Assembly (NCBI GenBank): GCA_030144725.1 | Contig: JASKMD010000009.1 | Location: 3,053,015 to 3,117,014, forward strand | Source: Haematococcus lacustris | Taxonomy: Eukaryota > Chlorophyta > Chlorophyceae > Chlamydomonadales > Haematococcaceae | Length of the DNA: 64,000 nucleotides | Direction of reading: 5' to 3' | Part shown: piece by piece, positions 1 to 13,100 of the stretch | How the letters are laid out: the number at the start of each line of letters is the position of its first letter | Numbering within the stretch: the first letter of the stretch is position 1 | Notes under the pieces: model-generated | The model's database searches: none | What the model was told of the DNA's origin: nothing | The model's input: the letters and a program-made list of their open reading frames with translations, nothing else | Translations under genes and position numbers: made by a program

Positions 1-3000
1 AATGAGAGGGGGTCCATTCTGGTCGGTATGATCGTAGGATGATGAGGAGGGGTGTGTGGCATGACATGACCCCATGCACGTCCCTGCAGTGTCTGGCCGT
101 TGGCTGGCTCCACCACCACACCAGCCTCTGCTGGCAGTGGTACCAACTCTGTTGGCAACCCTTGGGCCGCACGCGGTGAGGGGCACGTCATGGCAAGCCT
201 TGGCAACTTGTGACCCCCCCCCTTGTCAGTGCACATGGCTTCACACGCTCCCACCCCCCCGCCGGGCAGCATCTAGCCCACTGTGCCCGAGCGCAATGGT
301 GCAGAGCCGGCAAGCAGCTTTCCAACGCACCCGGGGGCACCACGGGGCATGGAGTGCATGGTGAGATGGGTGGTGATGTGTGTGGGGGGGTACCCTACAC
401 TTTGGTGACCTGCAACAGAGCCACCCGTGGGCGGGTGGGCATGAGCTTGGTGGCGCCGGGACGCTGGCAGCCGTGGCAACCACCATACAAGTCACCGACT
501 TGTGCCCTTTCTGGCCGTTTCCCAGGCCCTGAATCACACGTTTGGGTCACTTTCCCACCCTTTTTGTGTGGTGCACCGCCCAACCCTGGGCAAAGCGCGG
601 CGTGAGCGTTGTGTCGGGCACGTGGTGCGCGTGTGGTGACGCCCTCCACCCGGCGGGGCCGACCCCCGCTCCGCGCTGGCGTTGGGCGAGGGGGTGGGCG
701 GGGAGGGGGGGGCCGTGCGCCTCCTCGGCGGGCAAAACCCTACGACACTCCGGGTTCCCAGGTGATCACTCAACCCAGTACTGATGAAGCCCAGACCAGA
801 TTGACTTCCCAGTTCTAATGAGAGGGGGTCCATTCTGGTCGGTATGATCGTAGGATGATGAGGAGGGGTGTGTGGCATGACATGACCCCATGCACGTCCC
901 TGCAGTGTCTGGCCGTTGGCTGGCTCCACCACCACACCAGCCTCTGCTGGCAGTGGTACCAACTCTGTTGGCAACCCTTGGGCCGCACGCGGTGAGGGGC
1001 ACGTCATGGCAAGCCTTGGCAACTTGTGACCCCCCCCCTTGTCAGTGCACATGGCTTCACACGCTCCCACCCCCCCGCCGGGCAGCATCTAGCCCACTGT
1101 GCCCGAGCGCAATGGTGCAGAGCCGGCAAGCAGCTTTCCAACGCACCCGGGGGCACCACGGGGCATGGAGTGCATGGTGAGATGGGTGGTGATGTGTGTG
1201 GGGGGGTACCCTACACTTTGGTGACCTGCAACAGAGCCACCCGTGGGCGGGTGGGCATGAGCTTGGTGGCGCCGGGACGCTGGCAGCCGTGGCAACCACC
1301 ATACAAGTCACCGACTTGTGCCCTTTCTGGCCGTTTCCCAGGCCCTGAATCACACGTTTGGGTCACTTTCCCACCCTTTTTGTGTGGTGCACCGCCCAAC
1401 CCTGGGCAAAGCGCGGCGTGAGCGTTGTGTCGGGCACGTGGTGCGCGTGTGGTGACGCCCTCCACCCGGCGGGGCCGACCCCCGCTCCGCGCTGGCGTTG
1501 GGCGAGGGGGTGGGCGGGGAGGGGGGGGCCGTGCGCCTCCTCGGCGGGCAAAACCCTACGACACTCCGGGTTCCCAGGTGATCACTCAACCCAGTACTGA
1601 TGAAGCCCAGACCAGATTGACTTCCCAGTTCTAATGAGAGGGGGTCCATTCTGGTCGGTATGATCGTAGGATGATGAGGAGGGGTGTGTGGCATGACATG
1701 ACCCCATGCACGTCCCTGCAGTGTCTGGCCGTTGGCTGGCTCCACCACCACACCAGCCTCTGCTGGCAGTGGTACCAACTCTGTTGGCAACCCTTGGGCC
1801 GCACGCGGTGAGGGGCACGTCATGGCAAGCCTTGGCAACTTGTGACCCCCCCCCTTGTCAGTGCACATGGCTTCACACGCTCCCACCCCCCCGCCGGGCA
1901 GCATCTAGCCCACTGTGCCCGAGCGCAATGGTGCAGAGCCGGCAAGCAGCTTTCCAACGCACCCGGGGGCACCACGGGGCATGGAGTGCATGGTGAGATG
2001 GGTGGTGATGTGTGTGGGGGGGTACCCTACACTTTGGTGACCTGCAACAGAGCCACCCGTGGGCGGGTGGGCATGAGCTTGGTGGCGCCGGGACGCTGGC
2101 AGCCGTGGCAACCACCATACAAGTCACCGACTTGTGCCCTTTCTGGCCGTTTCCCAGGCCCTGAATCACACGTTTGGGTCACTTTCCCACCCTTTTTGTG
2201 TGGTGCACCGCCCAACCCTGGGCAAAGCGCGGCGTGAGCGTTGTGTCGGGCACGTGGTGCGCGTGTGGTGACGCCCTCCACCCGGCGGGGCCGACCCCCG
2301 CTCCGCGCTGGCGTTGGGCGAGGGGGTGGGCGGGGAGGGGGGGGCCGTGCGCCTCCTCGGCGGGCAAAACCCTACGACACTCCGGGTTCCCAGGTGATCA
2401 CTCAACCCAGTACTGATGAAGCCCAGACCAGATTGACTTCCCAGTTCTAATGAGAGGGGGTCCATTCTGGTCGGTATGATCGTAGGATGATGAGGAGGGG
2501 TGTGTGGCATGACATGACCCCATGCACGTCCCTGCAGTGTCTGGCCGTTGGCTGGCTCCACCACCACACCAGCCTCTGCTGGCAGTGGTACCAACTCTGT
2601 TGGCAACCCTTGGGCCGCACGCGGTGAGGGGCACGTCATGGCAAGCCTTGGCAACTTGTGACCCCCCCCCTTGTCAGTGCACATGGCTTCACACGCTCCC
2701 ACCCCCCCGCCGGGCAGCATCTAGCCCACTGTGCCCGAGCGCAATGGTGCAGAGCCGGCAAGCAGCTTTCCAACGCACCCGGGGGCACCACGGGGCATGG
2801 AGTGCATGGTGAGATGGGTGGTGATGTGTGTGGGGGGGTACCCTACACTTTGGTGACCTGCAACAGAGCCACCCGTGGGCGGGTGGGCATGAGCTTGGTG
2901 GCGCCGGGACGCTGGCAGCCGTGGCAACCACCATACAAGTCACCGACTTGTGCCCTTTCTGGCCGTTTCCCAGGCCCTGAATCACACGTTTGGGTCACTT

Positions 3001-6000
3001 TCCCACCCTTTTTGTGTGGTGCACCGCCCAACCCTGGGCAAAGCGCGGCGTGAGCGTTGTGTCGGGCACGTGGTGCGCGTGTGGTGACGCCCTCCACCCG
3101 GCGGGGCCGACCCCCGCTCCGCGCTGGCGTTGGGCGAGGGGGTGGGCGGGGAGGGGGGGGCCGTGCGCCTCCTCGGCGGGCAAAACCCTACGACACTCCG
3201 GGTTCCCAGGTGATCACTCAACCCAGTACTGATGAAGCCCAGACCAGATTGACTTCCCAGTTCTAATGAGAGGGGGTCCATTCTGGTCGGTATGATCGTA
3301 GGATGATGAGGAGGGGTGTGTGGCATGACATGACCCCATGCACGTCCCTGCAGTGTCTGGCCGTTGGCTGGCTCCACCACCACACCAGCCTCTGCTGGCA
3401 GTGGTACCAACTCTGTTGGCAACCCTTGGGCCGCACGCGGTGAGGGGCACGTCATGGCAAGCCTTGGCAACTTGTGACCCCCCCCCTTGTCAGTGCACAT
3501 GGCTTCACACGCTCCCACCCCCCCGCCGGGCAGCATCTAGCCCACTGTGCCCGAGCGCAATGGTGCAGAGCCGGCAAGCAGCTTTCCAACGCACCCGGGG
3601 GCACCACGGGGCATGGAGTGCATGGTGAGATGGGTGGTGATGTGTGTGGGGGGGTACCCTACACTTTGGTGACCTGCAACAGAGCCACCCGTGGGCGGGT
3701 GGGCATGAGCTTGGTGGCGCCGGGACGCTGGCAGCCGTGGCAACCACCATACAAGTCACCGACTTGTGCCCTTTCTGGCCGTTTCCCAGGCCCTGAATCA
3801 CACGTTTGGGTCACTTTCCCACCCTTTTTGTGTGGTGCACCGCCCAACCCTGGGCAAAGCGCGGCGTGAGCGTTGTGTCGGGCACGTGGTGCGCGTGTGG
3901 TGACGCCCTCCACCCGGCGGGGCCGACCCCCGCTCCGCGCTGGCGTTGGGCGAGGGGGTGGGCGGGGAGGGGGGGGCCGTGCGCCTCCTCGGCGGGCAAA
4001 ACCCTACGACACTCCGGGTTCCCAGGTGATCACTCAACCCAGTACTGATGAAGCCCAGACCAGATTGACTTCCCAGTTCTAATGAGAGGGGGTCCATTCT
4101 GGTCGGTATGATCGTAGGATGATGAGGAGGGGTGTGTGGCATGACATGACCCCATGCACGTCCCTGCAGTGTCTGGCCGTTGGCTGGCTCCACCACCACA
4201 CCAGCCTCTGCTGGCAGTGGTACCAACTCTGTTGGCAACCCTTGGGCCGCACGCGGTGAGGGGCACGTCATGGCAAGCCTTGGCAACTTGTGACCCCCCC
4301 CCTTGTCAGTGCACATGGCTTCACACGCTCCCACCCCCCCGCCGGGCAGCATCTAGCCCACTGTGCCCGAGCGCAATGGTGCAGAGCCGGCAAGCAGCTT
4401 TCCAACGCACCCGGGGGCACCACGGGGCATGGAGTGCATGGTGAGATGGGTGGTGATGTGTGTGGGGGGGTACCCTACACTTTGGTGACCTGCAACAGAG
4501 CCACCCGTGGGCGGGTGGGCATGAGCTTGGTGGCGCCGGGACGCTGGCAGCCGTGGCAACCACCATACAAGTCACCGACTTGTGCCCTTTCTGGCCGTTT
4601 CCCAGGCCCTGAATCACACGTTTGGGTCACTTTCCCACCCTTTTTGTGTGGTGCACCGCCCAACCCTGGGCAAAGCGCGGCGTGAGCGTTGTGTCGGGCA
4701 CGTGGTGCGCGTGTGGTGACGCCCTCCACCCGGCGGGGCCGACCCCCGCTCCGCGCTGGCGTTGGGCGAGGGGGTGGGCGGGGAGGGGGGGGCCGTGCGC
4801 CTCCTCGGCGGGCAAAACCCTACGACACTCCGGGTTCCCAGGTGATCACTCAACCCAGTACTGATGAAGCCCAGACCAGATTGACTTCCCAGTTCTAATG
4901 AGAGGGGGTCCATTCTGGTCGGTATGATCGTAGGATGATGAGGAGGGGTGTGTGGCATGACATGACCCCATGCACGTCCCTGCAGTGTCTGGCCGTTGGC
5001 TGGCTCCACCACCACACCAGCCTCTGCTGGCAGTGGTACCAACTCTGTTGGCAACCCTTGGGCCGCACGCGGTGAGGGGCACGTCATGGCAAGCCTTGGC
5101 AACTTGTGACCCCCCCCTTGTCAGTGCACATGGCTTCACACGCTCCCACCCCCCCGCCGGGCAGCATCTAGCCCACTGTGCCCGAGCGCAATGGTGCAGA
5201 GCCGGCAAGCAGCTTTCCAACGCACCCGGGGGCACCACGGGGCATGGAGTGCATGGTGAGATGGGTGGTGATGTGTGTGGGGGGGTACCCTACACTTTGG
5301 TGACCTGCAACAGAGCCACCCGTGGGCGGGTGGGCATGAGCTTGGTGGCGCCGGGACGCTGGCAGCCGTGGCAACCACCATACAAGTCACCGACTTGTGC
5401 CCTTTCTGGCCGTTTCCCAGGCCCTGAATCACACGTTTGGGTCACTTTCCCACCCTTTTTGTGTGGTGCACCGCCCAACCCTGGGCAAAGCGCGGCGTGA
5501 GCGTTGTGTCGGGCACGTGGTGCGCGTGTGGTGACGCCCTCCACCCGGCGGGGCCGACCCCCGCTCCGCGCTGGCGTTGGGCGAGGGGGTGGGCGGGGAG
5601 GGGGGGGCCGTGCGCCTCCTCGGCGGGCAAAACCCTACGACACTCCGGGTTCCCAGGTGATCACTCAACCCAGTACTGATGAAGCCCAGACCAGATTGAC
5701 TTCCCAGTTCTAATGAGAGGGGGTCCATTCTGGTCGGTATGATCGTAGGATGATGAGGAGGGGTGTGTGGCATGACATGACCCCATGCACGTCCCTGCAG
5801 TGTCTGGCCGTTGGCTGGCTCCACCACCACACCAGCCTCTGCTGGCAGTGGTACCAACTCTGTTGGCAACCCTTGGGCCGCACGCGGTGAGGGGCACGTC
5901 ATGGCAAGCCTTGGCAACTTGTGACCCCCCCCTTGTCAGTGCACATGGCTTCACACGCTCCCACCCCCCCGCCGGGCAGCATCTAGCCCACTGTGCCCGA

Positions 6001-8726
6001 GCGCAATGGTGCAGAGCCGGCAAGCAGCTTTCCAACGCACCCGGGGGCACCACGGGGCATGGAGTGCATGGTGAGATGGGTGGTGATGTGTGTGGGGGGG
6101 TACCCTACACTTTGGTGACCTGCAACAGAGCCACCCGTGGGCGGGTGGGCATGAGCTTGGTGGCGCCGGGACGCTGGCAGCCGTGGCAACCACCATACAA
6201 GTCACCGACTTGTGCCCTTTCTGGCCGTTTCCCAGGCCCTGAATCACACGTTTGGGTCACTTTCCCACCCTTTTTGTGTGGTGCACCGCCCAACCCTGGG
6301 CAAAGCGCGGCGTGAGCGTTGTGTCGGGCACGTGGTGCGCGTGTGGTGACGCCCTCCACCCGGCGGGGCCGACCCCCGCTCCGCGCTGGCGTTGGGCGAG
6401 GGGGTGGGCGGGGAGGGGGGGGCCGTGCGCCTCCTCGGCGGGCAAAACCCTACGACACTCCGGGTTCCCAGGTGATCACTCAACCCAGTACTGATGAAGC
6501 CCAGACCAGATTGACTTCCCAGTTCTAATGAGAGGGGGTCCATTCTGGTCGGTATGATCGTAGGATGATGAGGAGGGGTGTGTGGCATGACATGACCCCA
6601 TGCACGTCCCTGCAGTGTCTGGCCGTTGGCTGGCTCCACCACCACACCAGCCTCTGCTGGCAGTGGTACCAACTCTGTTGGCAACCCTTGGGCCGCACGC
6701 GGTGAGGGGCACGTCATGGCAAGCCTTGGCAACTTGTGACCCCCCCCCTTGTCAGTGCACATGGCTTCACACGCTCCCACCCCCCCGCCGGGCAGCATCT
6801 AGCCCACTGTGCCCGAGCGCAATGGTGCAGAGCCGGCAAGCAGCTTTCCAACGCACCCGGGGGCACCACGGGGCATGGAGTGCATGGTGAGATGGGTGGT
6901 GATGTGTGTGGGGGGGTACCCTACACTTTGGTGACCTGCAACAGAGCCACCCGTGGGCGGGTGGGCATGAGCTTGGTGGCGCCGGGACGCTGGCAGCCGT
7001 GGCAACCACCATACAAGTCACCGACTTGTGCCCTTTCTGGCCGTTTCCCAGGCCCTGAATCACACGTTTGGGTCACTTTCCCACCCTTTTTGTGTGGTGC
7101 ACCGCCCAACCCTGGGCAAAGCGCGGCGTGAGCGTTGTGTCGGGCACGTGGTGCGCGTGTGGTGACGCCCTCCACCCGGCGGGGCCGACCCCCGCTCCGC
7201 GCTGGCGTTGGGCGAGGGGGTGGGCGGGGAGGGGGGGGCCGTGCGCCTCCTCGGCGGGCAAAACCCTACGACACTCCGGGTTCCCAGGTGATCACTCAAC
7301 CCAGTACTGATGAAGCCCAGACCAGATTGACTTCCCAGTTCTAATGAGAGGGGGTCCATTCTGGTCGGTATGATCGTAGGATGATGAGGAGGGGTGTGTG
7401 GCATGACATGACCCCATGCACGTCCCTGCAGTGTCTGGCCGTTGGCTGGCTCCACCACCACACCAGCCTCTGCTGGCAGTGGTACCAACTCTGTTGGCAA
7501 CCCTTGGGCCGCACGCGGTGAGGGGCACGTCATGGCAAGCCTTGGCAACTTGTGACCCCCCCCTTGTCAGTGCACATGGCTTCACACGCTCCCACCCCCC
7601 CGCCGGGCAGCATCTAGCCCACTGTGCCCGAGCGCAATGGTGCAGAGCCGGCAAGCAGCTTTCCAACGCACCCGGGGGCACCACGGGGCATGGAGTGCAT
7701 GGTGAGATGGGTGGTGATGTGTGTGGGGGGGTACCCTACACTTTGGTGACCTGCAACAGAGCCACCCGTGGGCGGGTGGGCATGAGCTTGGTGGCGCCGG
7801 GACGCTGGCAGCCGTGGCAACCACCATACAAGTCACCGACTTGTGCCCTTTCTGGCCGTTTCCCAGGCCCTGAATCACACGTTTGGGTCACTTTCCCACC
7901 CTTTTTGTGTGGTGCACCGCCCAACCCTGGGCAAAGCGCGGCGTGAGCGTTGTGTCGGGCACGTGGTGCGCGTGTGGTGACGCCCTCCACCCGGCGGGGC
8001 CGACCCCCGCTCCGCGCTGGCGTTGGGCGAGGGGGTGGGCGGGGAGGGGGGGGCCGTGCGCCTCCTCGGCGGGCAAAACCCTACGACACTCCGGGTTCCC
8101 AGGTGATCACTCAACCCAGTACTGATGAAGCCCAGACCAGATTGACTTCCCAGTTCTAATGAGAGGGGGTCCATTCTGGTCGGTATGATCGTAGGATGAT
8201 GAGGAGGGGTGTGTGGCATGACATGACCCCATGCACGTCCCTGCAGTGTCTGGCCGTTGGCTGGCTCCACCACCACACCAGCCTCTGCTGGCAGTGGTAC
8301 CAACTCTGTTGGCAACCCTTGGGCCGCACGCGGTGAGGGGCACGTCATGGCAAGCCTTGGCAACTTGTGACCCCCCCCTTGTCAGTGCACATGGCTTCAC
8401 ACGCTCCCACCCCCCCGCCGGGCAGCATCTAGCCCACTGTGCCCGAGCGCAATGGTGCAGAGCCGGCAAGCAGCTTTCCAACGCACCCGGGGGCACCACG
8501 GGGCATGGAGTGCATGGTGAGATGGGTGGTGATGTGTGTGGGGGGGTACCCTACACTTTGGTGACCTGCAACAGAGCCACCCGTGGGCGGGTGGGCATGA
8601 GCTTGGTGGCGCCGGGACGCTGGCAGCCGTGGCAACCACCATACAAGTCACCGACTTGTGCCCTTTCTGGCCGTTTCCCAGGCCCTGAATCACACGTTTG
8701 GGTCACTTTCCCACCCTTTTTGTGTG
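1..8726. repeat. 816-bp satellite array, about 10.7 head-to-tail copies
   Basis: A unit of 816 bp repeats head to tail, with copies starting at 1, 817, 1633, 2449, 3265, 4081, 4897, 5712, 6527, 7343 and 8158. By eye and by the identical translations of each copy, the units are the same except for a poly-C tract near unit position 212: nine C in copies 1-6 and 9, eight C in copies 7, 8, 10 and 11. The last copy stops matching at about 8726. Short open frames of 60-184 codons recur in each unit on both strands, but they overlap one another, match no family I know and shift with the C-tract length, so I do not call them genes. The array continues off the left edge of the window. Confidence 0.97.
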
Positions 8727-8808
8727 TGCACCTCTCTGTGTCGATGAGGATCTGTGACAAGCGTTGTGTCGGGCACGTGGTGCGCGTGTGGTGACGCCCT
8801 CATCGACA
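8727..8808. repeat. Rearranged satellite edge with 11-bp inverted repeat
   Basis: At the right end of the array, unit sequence is replaced by new bases containing TGTCGATGAGG (8739-8749). A 40-odd base island of normal satellite sequence then returns, and it ends at CCTCATCGACA (8798-8808), the exact reverse complement of the first 11-mer. The satellite island is therefore bracketed by a perfect inverted repeat, and unique sequence follows. It looks like the scar of a break-and-copy repair event at the array boundary. Confidence 0.8.
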
Positions 8809-10148
8809 TAGGCTGGCCTAAATTTGTACATAGAAGCAAAAGAATTCTAGTCATCCCGTCATGTCCCGGTCCTCCCGTCGTGGCCATGTACTGTCAGGAC
8901 ATGGTGTGCTGCTATCAATCTTTCACTAGATATTGTTAGGGGCTGCACCATGTCTCCCACAACCATTGATTGCATGCAATTATTTGCAGCTGAGTGCCGC
9001 TGCATCGCATAATGGTTGATTTGTCGCACCGCGCCTTTTATCCGCCAGGGTGCAGTTGCAGCTTCGCAAATAGCGAAACCGCACAGGGACCTGTACCGTC
9101 AAATTCGAAAGCTTGGACAGCAGACAATGCTATCGCTTACCGGCTTGGTCAACGGCACCCAGCTGCAGCGGCCGATGCAACACGAGCCTCAGCGTACCCT
9201 TGTCGTCTCCTGCGCGACGGCGCGTCTGCACCTCCCGCTGCCGTTGCAACGTGTCCTAGCCAAATATGAAGACTCAATCAGGCTACGTCAGGCACAAGGT
9301 GTATGCACAACAACAAAAACACTCTACGGCGAGCCTAGTCGGCGACCACGCCATAACCCAGACAGCTCCTCGATTGGTACAGTTGTCCAGGGCCAGTCGG
9401 CCAGCACTGACCTCCAAGCACTGGGGAACATGTGTGATACGACTGGCTGGAGGGATGTGTTACACCCTAGCGTGGCGCATGCCACTGCTGGCAGGCAAAC
9501 ACGATCCACAGCTGTACAGCAGTTGATCATACAGCCGCTGCACGCTAACCACACTGAAGGCAGCTCCCCAAGCAGTAGAAGCTACAGCCCCAGCTTTGCC
9601 CCAGCCCCAGACCCAGCTTTGCAACTCAGCAGGTGCAGGCCCCTCCCAGCCACCCTCCCCGTCTGGGCTCGCACCCCTGCTGCAGGAGCTCGTGGCACTA
9701 TGCATGCGCATGTGAGCCACGCCAGCAATGCAGGCGCAGCAGTGCTACACCCTGGTGCCACCCATCACACAGCCGGCCAGCCTGCCTCTGCCCCAGCCCC
9801 TGGTCCATGGCAGTTGGCCACTGCAGCAGCACCTCTCAGCAATGTGGTGGCCAGCAGGAGTCTGCCCTCATGGTGCCAGAAGGGTCAGACGCTGCCCACG
9901 CACAGAAACCGGGAGGCGCAGACGATACCCACTGACTTGCAGCCAGGTCCAGGGCCACGCGGCCAGCACGAGGGGGCAGCAGCAGGTGCGTGGCGCTGGG
10001 CTATGGGGAAGAAGGCAGGTGCCGTCTGCCTGCCCCAGCCACCACTGGGAGCAGGGGCCAGTCTTGAGGCGGACACAGGTGGTGAGCAGTGGTCAGCAGC
10101 CCAGAGCCACAGCCCAGCCCCTGCCCACCTGCCTCGCCGCCCGCAGGC
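8809..10148 (+). other. 5' flank of the EXO5 gene; possible extra upstream exon
   Basis: About 1.3 kb without a recognised gene. One forward frame stays open from about 9016 to 10152, with its first ATG at 9127. Its Ala/Pro/Ser/Gln-rich product has no domain I recognise. A GT at 10079 (ACA G|GT) could splice to the AG just before 10147 and join this frame in phase to the EXO5 reading frame, so part of it may be a long EXO5 leader. It may equally be non-coding. Confidence 0.3.
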
Positions 10149-13100
10149 ATGAGCCCCGTGCCCCAGGTGCCTGCTCCTACCCCTACCCCCACACTGGGCA
10201 TCCAGGCGTATGACATGCTGGGCTTCAAGCTGGAGTTGGCGCGGATGCAGGATGCAAGCACGCCCCGCACTGGCTTTAGCCTCAGCGTGACAGACCTTAC
10301 AGCAGCAGAGTGGTGAGGGGGCATGGGCCTGGGTGGGGCCATCTGGTGCTGCAGCAGGCAGGATCTTCAAGCCAGGGGGGCCTGGGGCAGGTCATGGTGG
10401 CGGGTAGTGCCGTACCTGCAGCCGCCTGCTTGCAGCTGCTGCTCTGCACCCTCCAGTTGAGCCCATGTGGAAGCAGGCTGCTGACGCCTGGCCTGTGCCC
10501 TACACTGGATCCCAGTAGGCTTCACTGCTGCTGGCTTGGCCCACTGACGCTGCTGCCTGCTCACATAGTGCTCGCCTGTAGCATGCCCACCCTCCCTTTG
10601 AGTTGTGAAAGTGTTGGGGCCGGGGCCACAGGTCTACCTGGAGCTGCTACCTGCTGGGCTGGCGGTGTAGCAGGTCCTGCTGTTTGCTCCACTGCTCCTG
10701 TGCTCCTGAAGGCTGACTGCCGCTGCTGCTGCTGGCCTGGGTGCCGGCAGGTGGCATGGAGCAGGAGAGTGCCATGCCATGCGCTGCCTGCTGCCTGCCC
10801 TGCCTGACGCCAGGTGTGCGCTGCAGACTGCCTACCAGACAGCAACGGGCCGCAGGAAGGCGGCCACGGCCAGCATGACACAAGGCAGTAACATCCACGA
10901 GCAGCTAGGTGAGGGCCGCCAGCTTTGCCTCCACGGTCCGGTCAGCCTCTGAGTGAGTCCCCAATGCCCAGGCTCCAGCTGCTCCAGCCTCCACCTTGCC
11001 CACACCTGAGCCCTGTTGGCCCTGGCCCCGTGATTAAACACACAGCCAGGGCTAGGTTAGGCCAGGTAGGGTGAGGTGCGTGAGGCTCCCGAGTGACCCC
11101 TGGGTGGCCCGGTGCCAGGGCGAGGTGATGGTGGTGGTGGCGGTGTGGCGTTGTCACCATCATCACCATCAACATGACATGGCCTGTTGGCGTTGCCTAT
11201 CGGCAATGCTGCTATACACAGCCTCATACTGATAGACTGGCTGTGGCGTGGCTGTGGCGTGTGGTGGGCCAGGGTTGGGTTAGGGTTGGCTTTCTGTGTA
11301 GGGGTAGGGTTAGGGTGGGTAAGGGTCACTTGTCTACTTACCCTACCCCTACCCCTGCCCCTGCCCCCAGTGATTGACCCTCTGGGGCGTGCTGTGCAGA
11401 GCGCGAGGTGATCGTGGACCAGGTGGACGTTGAGGTGGACAGCGCGGAGGACGAGCTGGCGCTGCAGCTGCTCAACGCGGTGGCGGCCATCCGGCAGCTG
11501 GTCCTGGAGGGCTTGACCCGTGAGCTGCGCATGTTCGCCAAGATACGGGCGAGTGCACAGCTGCCAGCCAGGCTGGGTGTGGCTAGGCCTAGGGGAGGAG
11601 CAGTGTGCTTCAGCTCCTGTAGCTGCAGCCAGCAGCTGCTAGACTGCAGCCAGCGGCAGCCAGCAGCAGCCACCCCTGCAGCCAGCAAGGCGCCCCCAGT
11701 AGCCCAGCCACCCCCAGGCCTGACCCTGCAGTCATGGCCACCTGTGCTGGACTGTGCGGTCCACAGGGGCAATGGCTGGTGGGCGTCATTGACCAGCTTG
11801 AACTGACGGAGGAGGGCAAGGTCAGCATGACTGAGACAAAGACGCGGAGGAAGAAGGAGAAGCCGCCAGCCGAGCAGGTCACCACTGCACGCCTACAGGC
11901 AAGGGCATGCAGGGGCAGGGGTGGCAGGTGCTGCGGCTGACTGTGCTGCCCCTGCTGCTGCCAACGCAAGAGGGCAGCATTAAAAGACGGGGCAGGCCTT
12001 CCCAGCACTGTGCATGTATTTGCTGCAGCGGAAACCCATCTCTAGCCCCAAATGCCACCAACAGCACAGCATGGTGTACCTCAGCACCACCTTGGGCCCC
12101 TAAGGCCCCTGGGAGGCTGCAGCCCTGCCCTGGCTCCACCTAAGCCCCTGTCAGCTCAGGCCGCCGCCTCCCCTGCTGCCTGCAGGTGTGCATGTACCAG
12201 GTGATGTACGACTCCTTCCGCTCCCTCACGCTGCCGCAGCTGCACGAGTACCTGTTCAGGGTGTCCACAAGTGAGGGGCAGTGGCCTGCTGCTGCTGGCT
12301 GAGGCAGGGCACCCGAGGGTCACACACCTGGGGGGCGTCCGACCCATCCACCACCTATGTGACCCTGGCCTAAGGGGGACGGTGCAGGGTCACGCAGGTT
12401 GTGGGGGGAGGCAGACCGCCACCTCCCCATGCTGCACCTGTTGTGTAGGGGTGGCGGGTGCTGGCAGGGGGTGGCGGGATGTTGGTTGCAGGCTGGGAAA
12501 GGTGGCTGGCCACAAGGTGGCTGGGTCAGTGCCAAAGCTGTAGCGGGCGGTGCCCCAGAGCATGCTGAGCTCCCTCTGACCCAGGTGCTCACAGCCCCTC
12601 CCCCCAGCAGATGCCAGGTGCATGCCTGAAGTTCAGGGGTGTGATGTGTCCCCCTCAACTCGTTTGGCTCTGTAAATGGTGGCTGACCTGACCTGACCTG
12701 ACCTGACCTGACCTGACCTGACCTGACCTGACCTGACCTGACCTGACCTGACCTGACCTGACCTGACTCGGCCTCATTTGGCTCGTGGCGGTGGCTGCTG
12801 GCCAGGTCATGTCGGGCTGGACCCGCAACGGCCCCTGGGTCCCTCTCTAGCGGCGCACATGGCGCTGCTGCTGGCAGACCAGCAAGCCCAGTCCCCGCAC
12901 AGCCCAGGCAGCAGCCAGGCGCAGCCAGAGCAGCCGTCAGACCCACCAGCACCAGCTCCTGCCCTGGACCTGGCTGAGACCGCAGCCTCAGCCGTGCCGG
13001 CACTGACGTTACGCCCAGCACAAGCTGCACTGGATACAGCACAGCCACCAGCAGTGCCAGTCTCCCAGGGCGTAGACCTGCCCAACCACCCTCAACACGC

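Noticed and set aside
30..60. Box C-like ATGATGA in the satellite unit, suggesting a snoRNA
   Set aside because: No properly spaced D box or terminal stem was found.
1..8726. Repeated ORFs of 130-184 codons in each satellite unit
   Set aside because: They overlap on both strands, change with the C8/C9 tract and have no recognisable domain, so they are unlikely to be protein genes.
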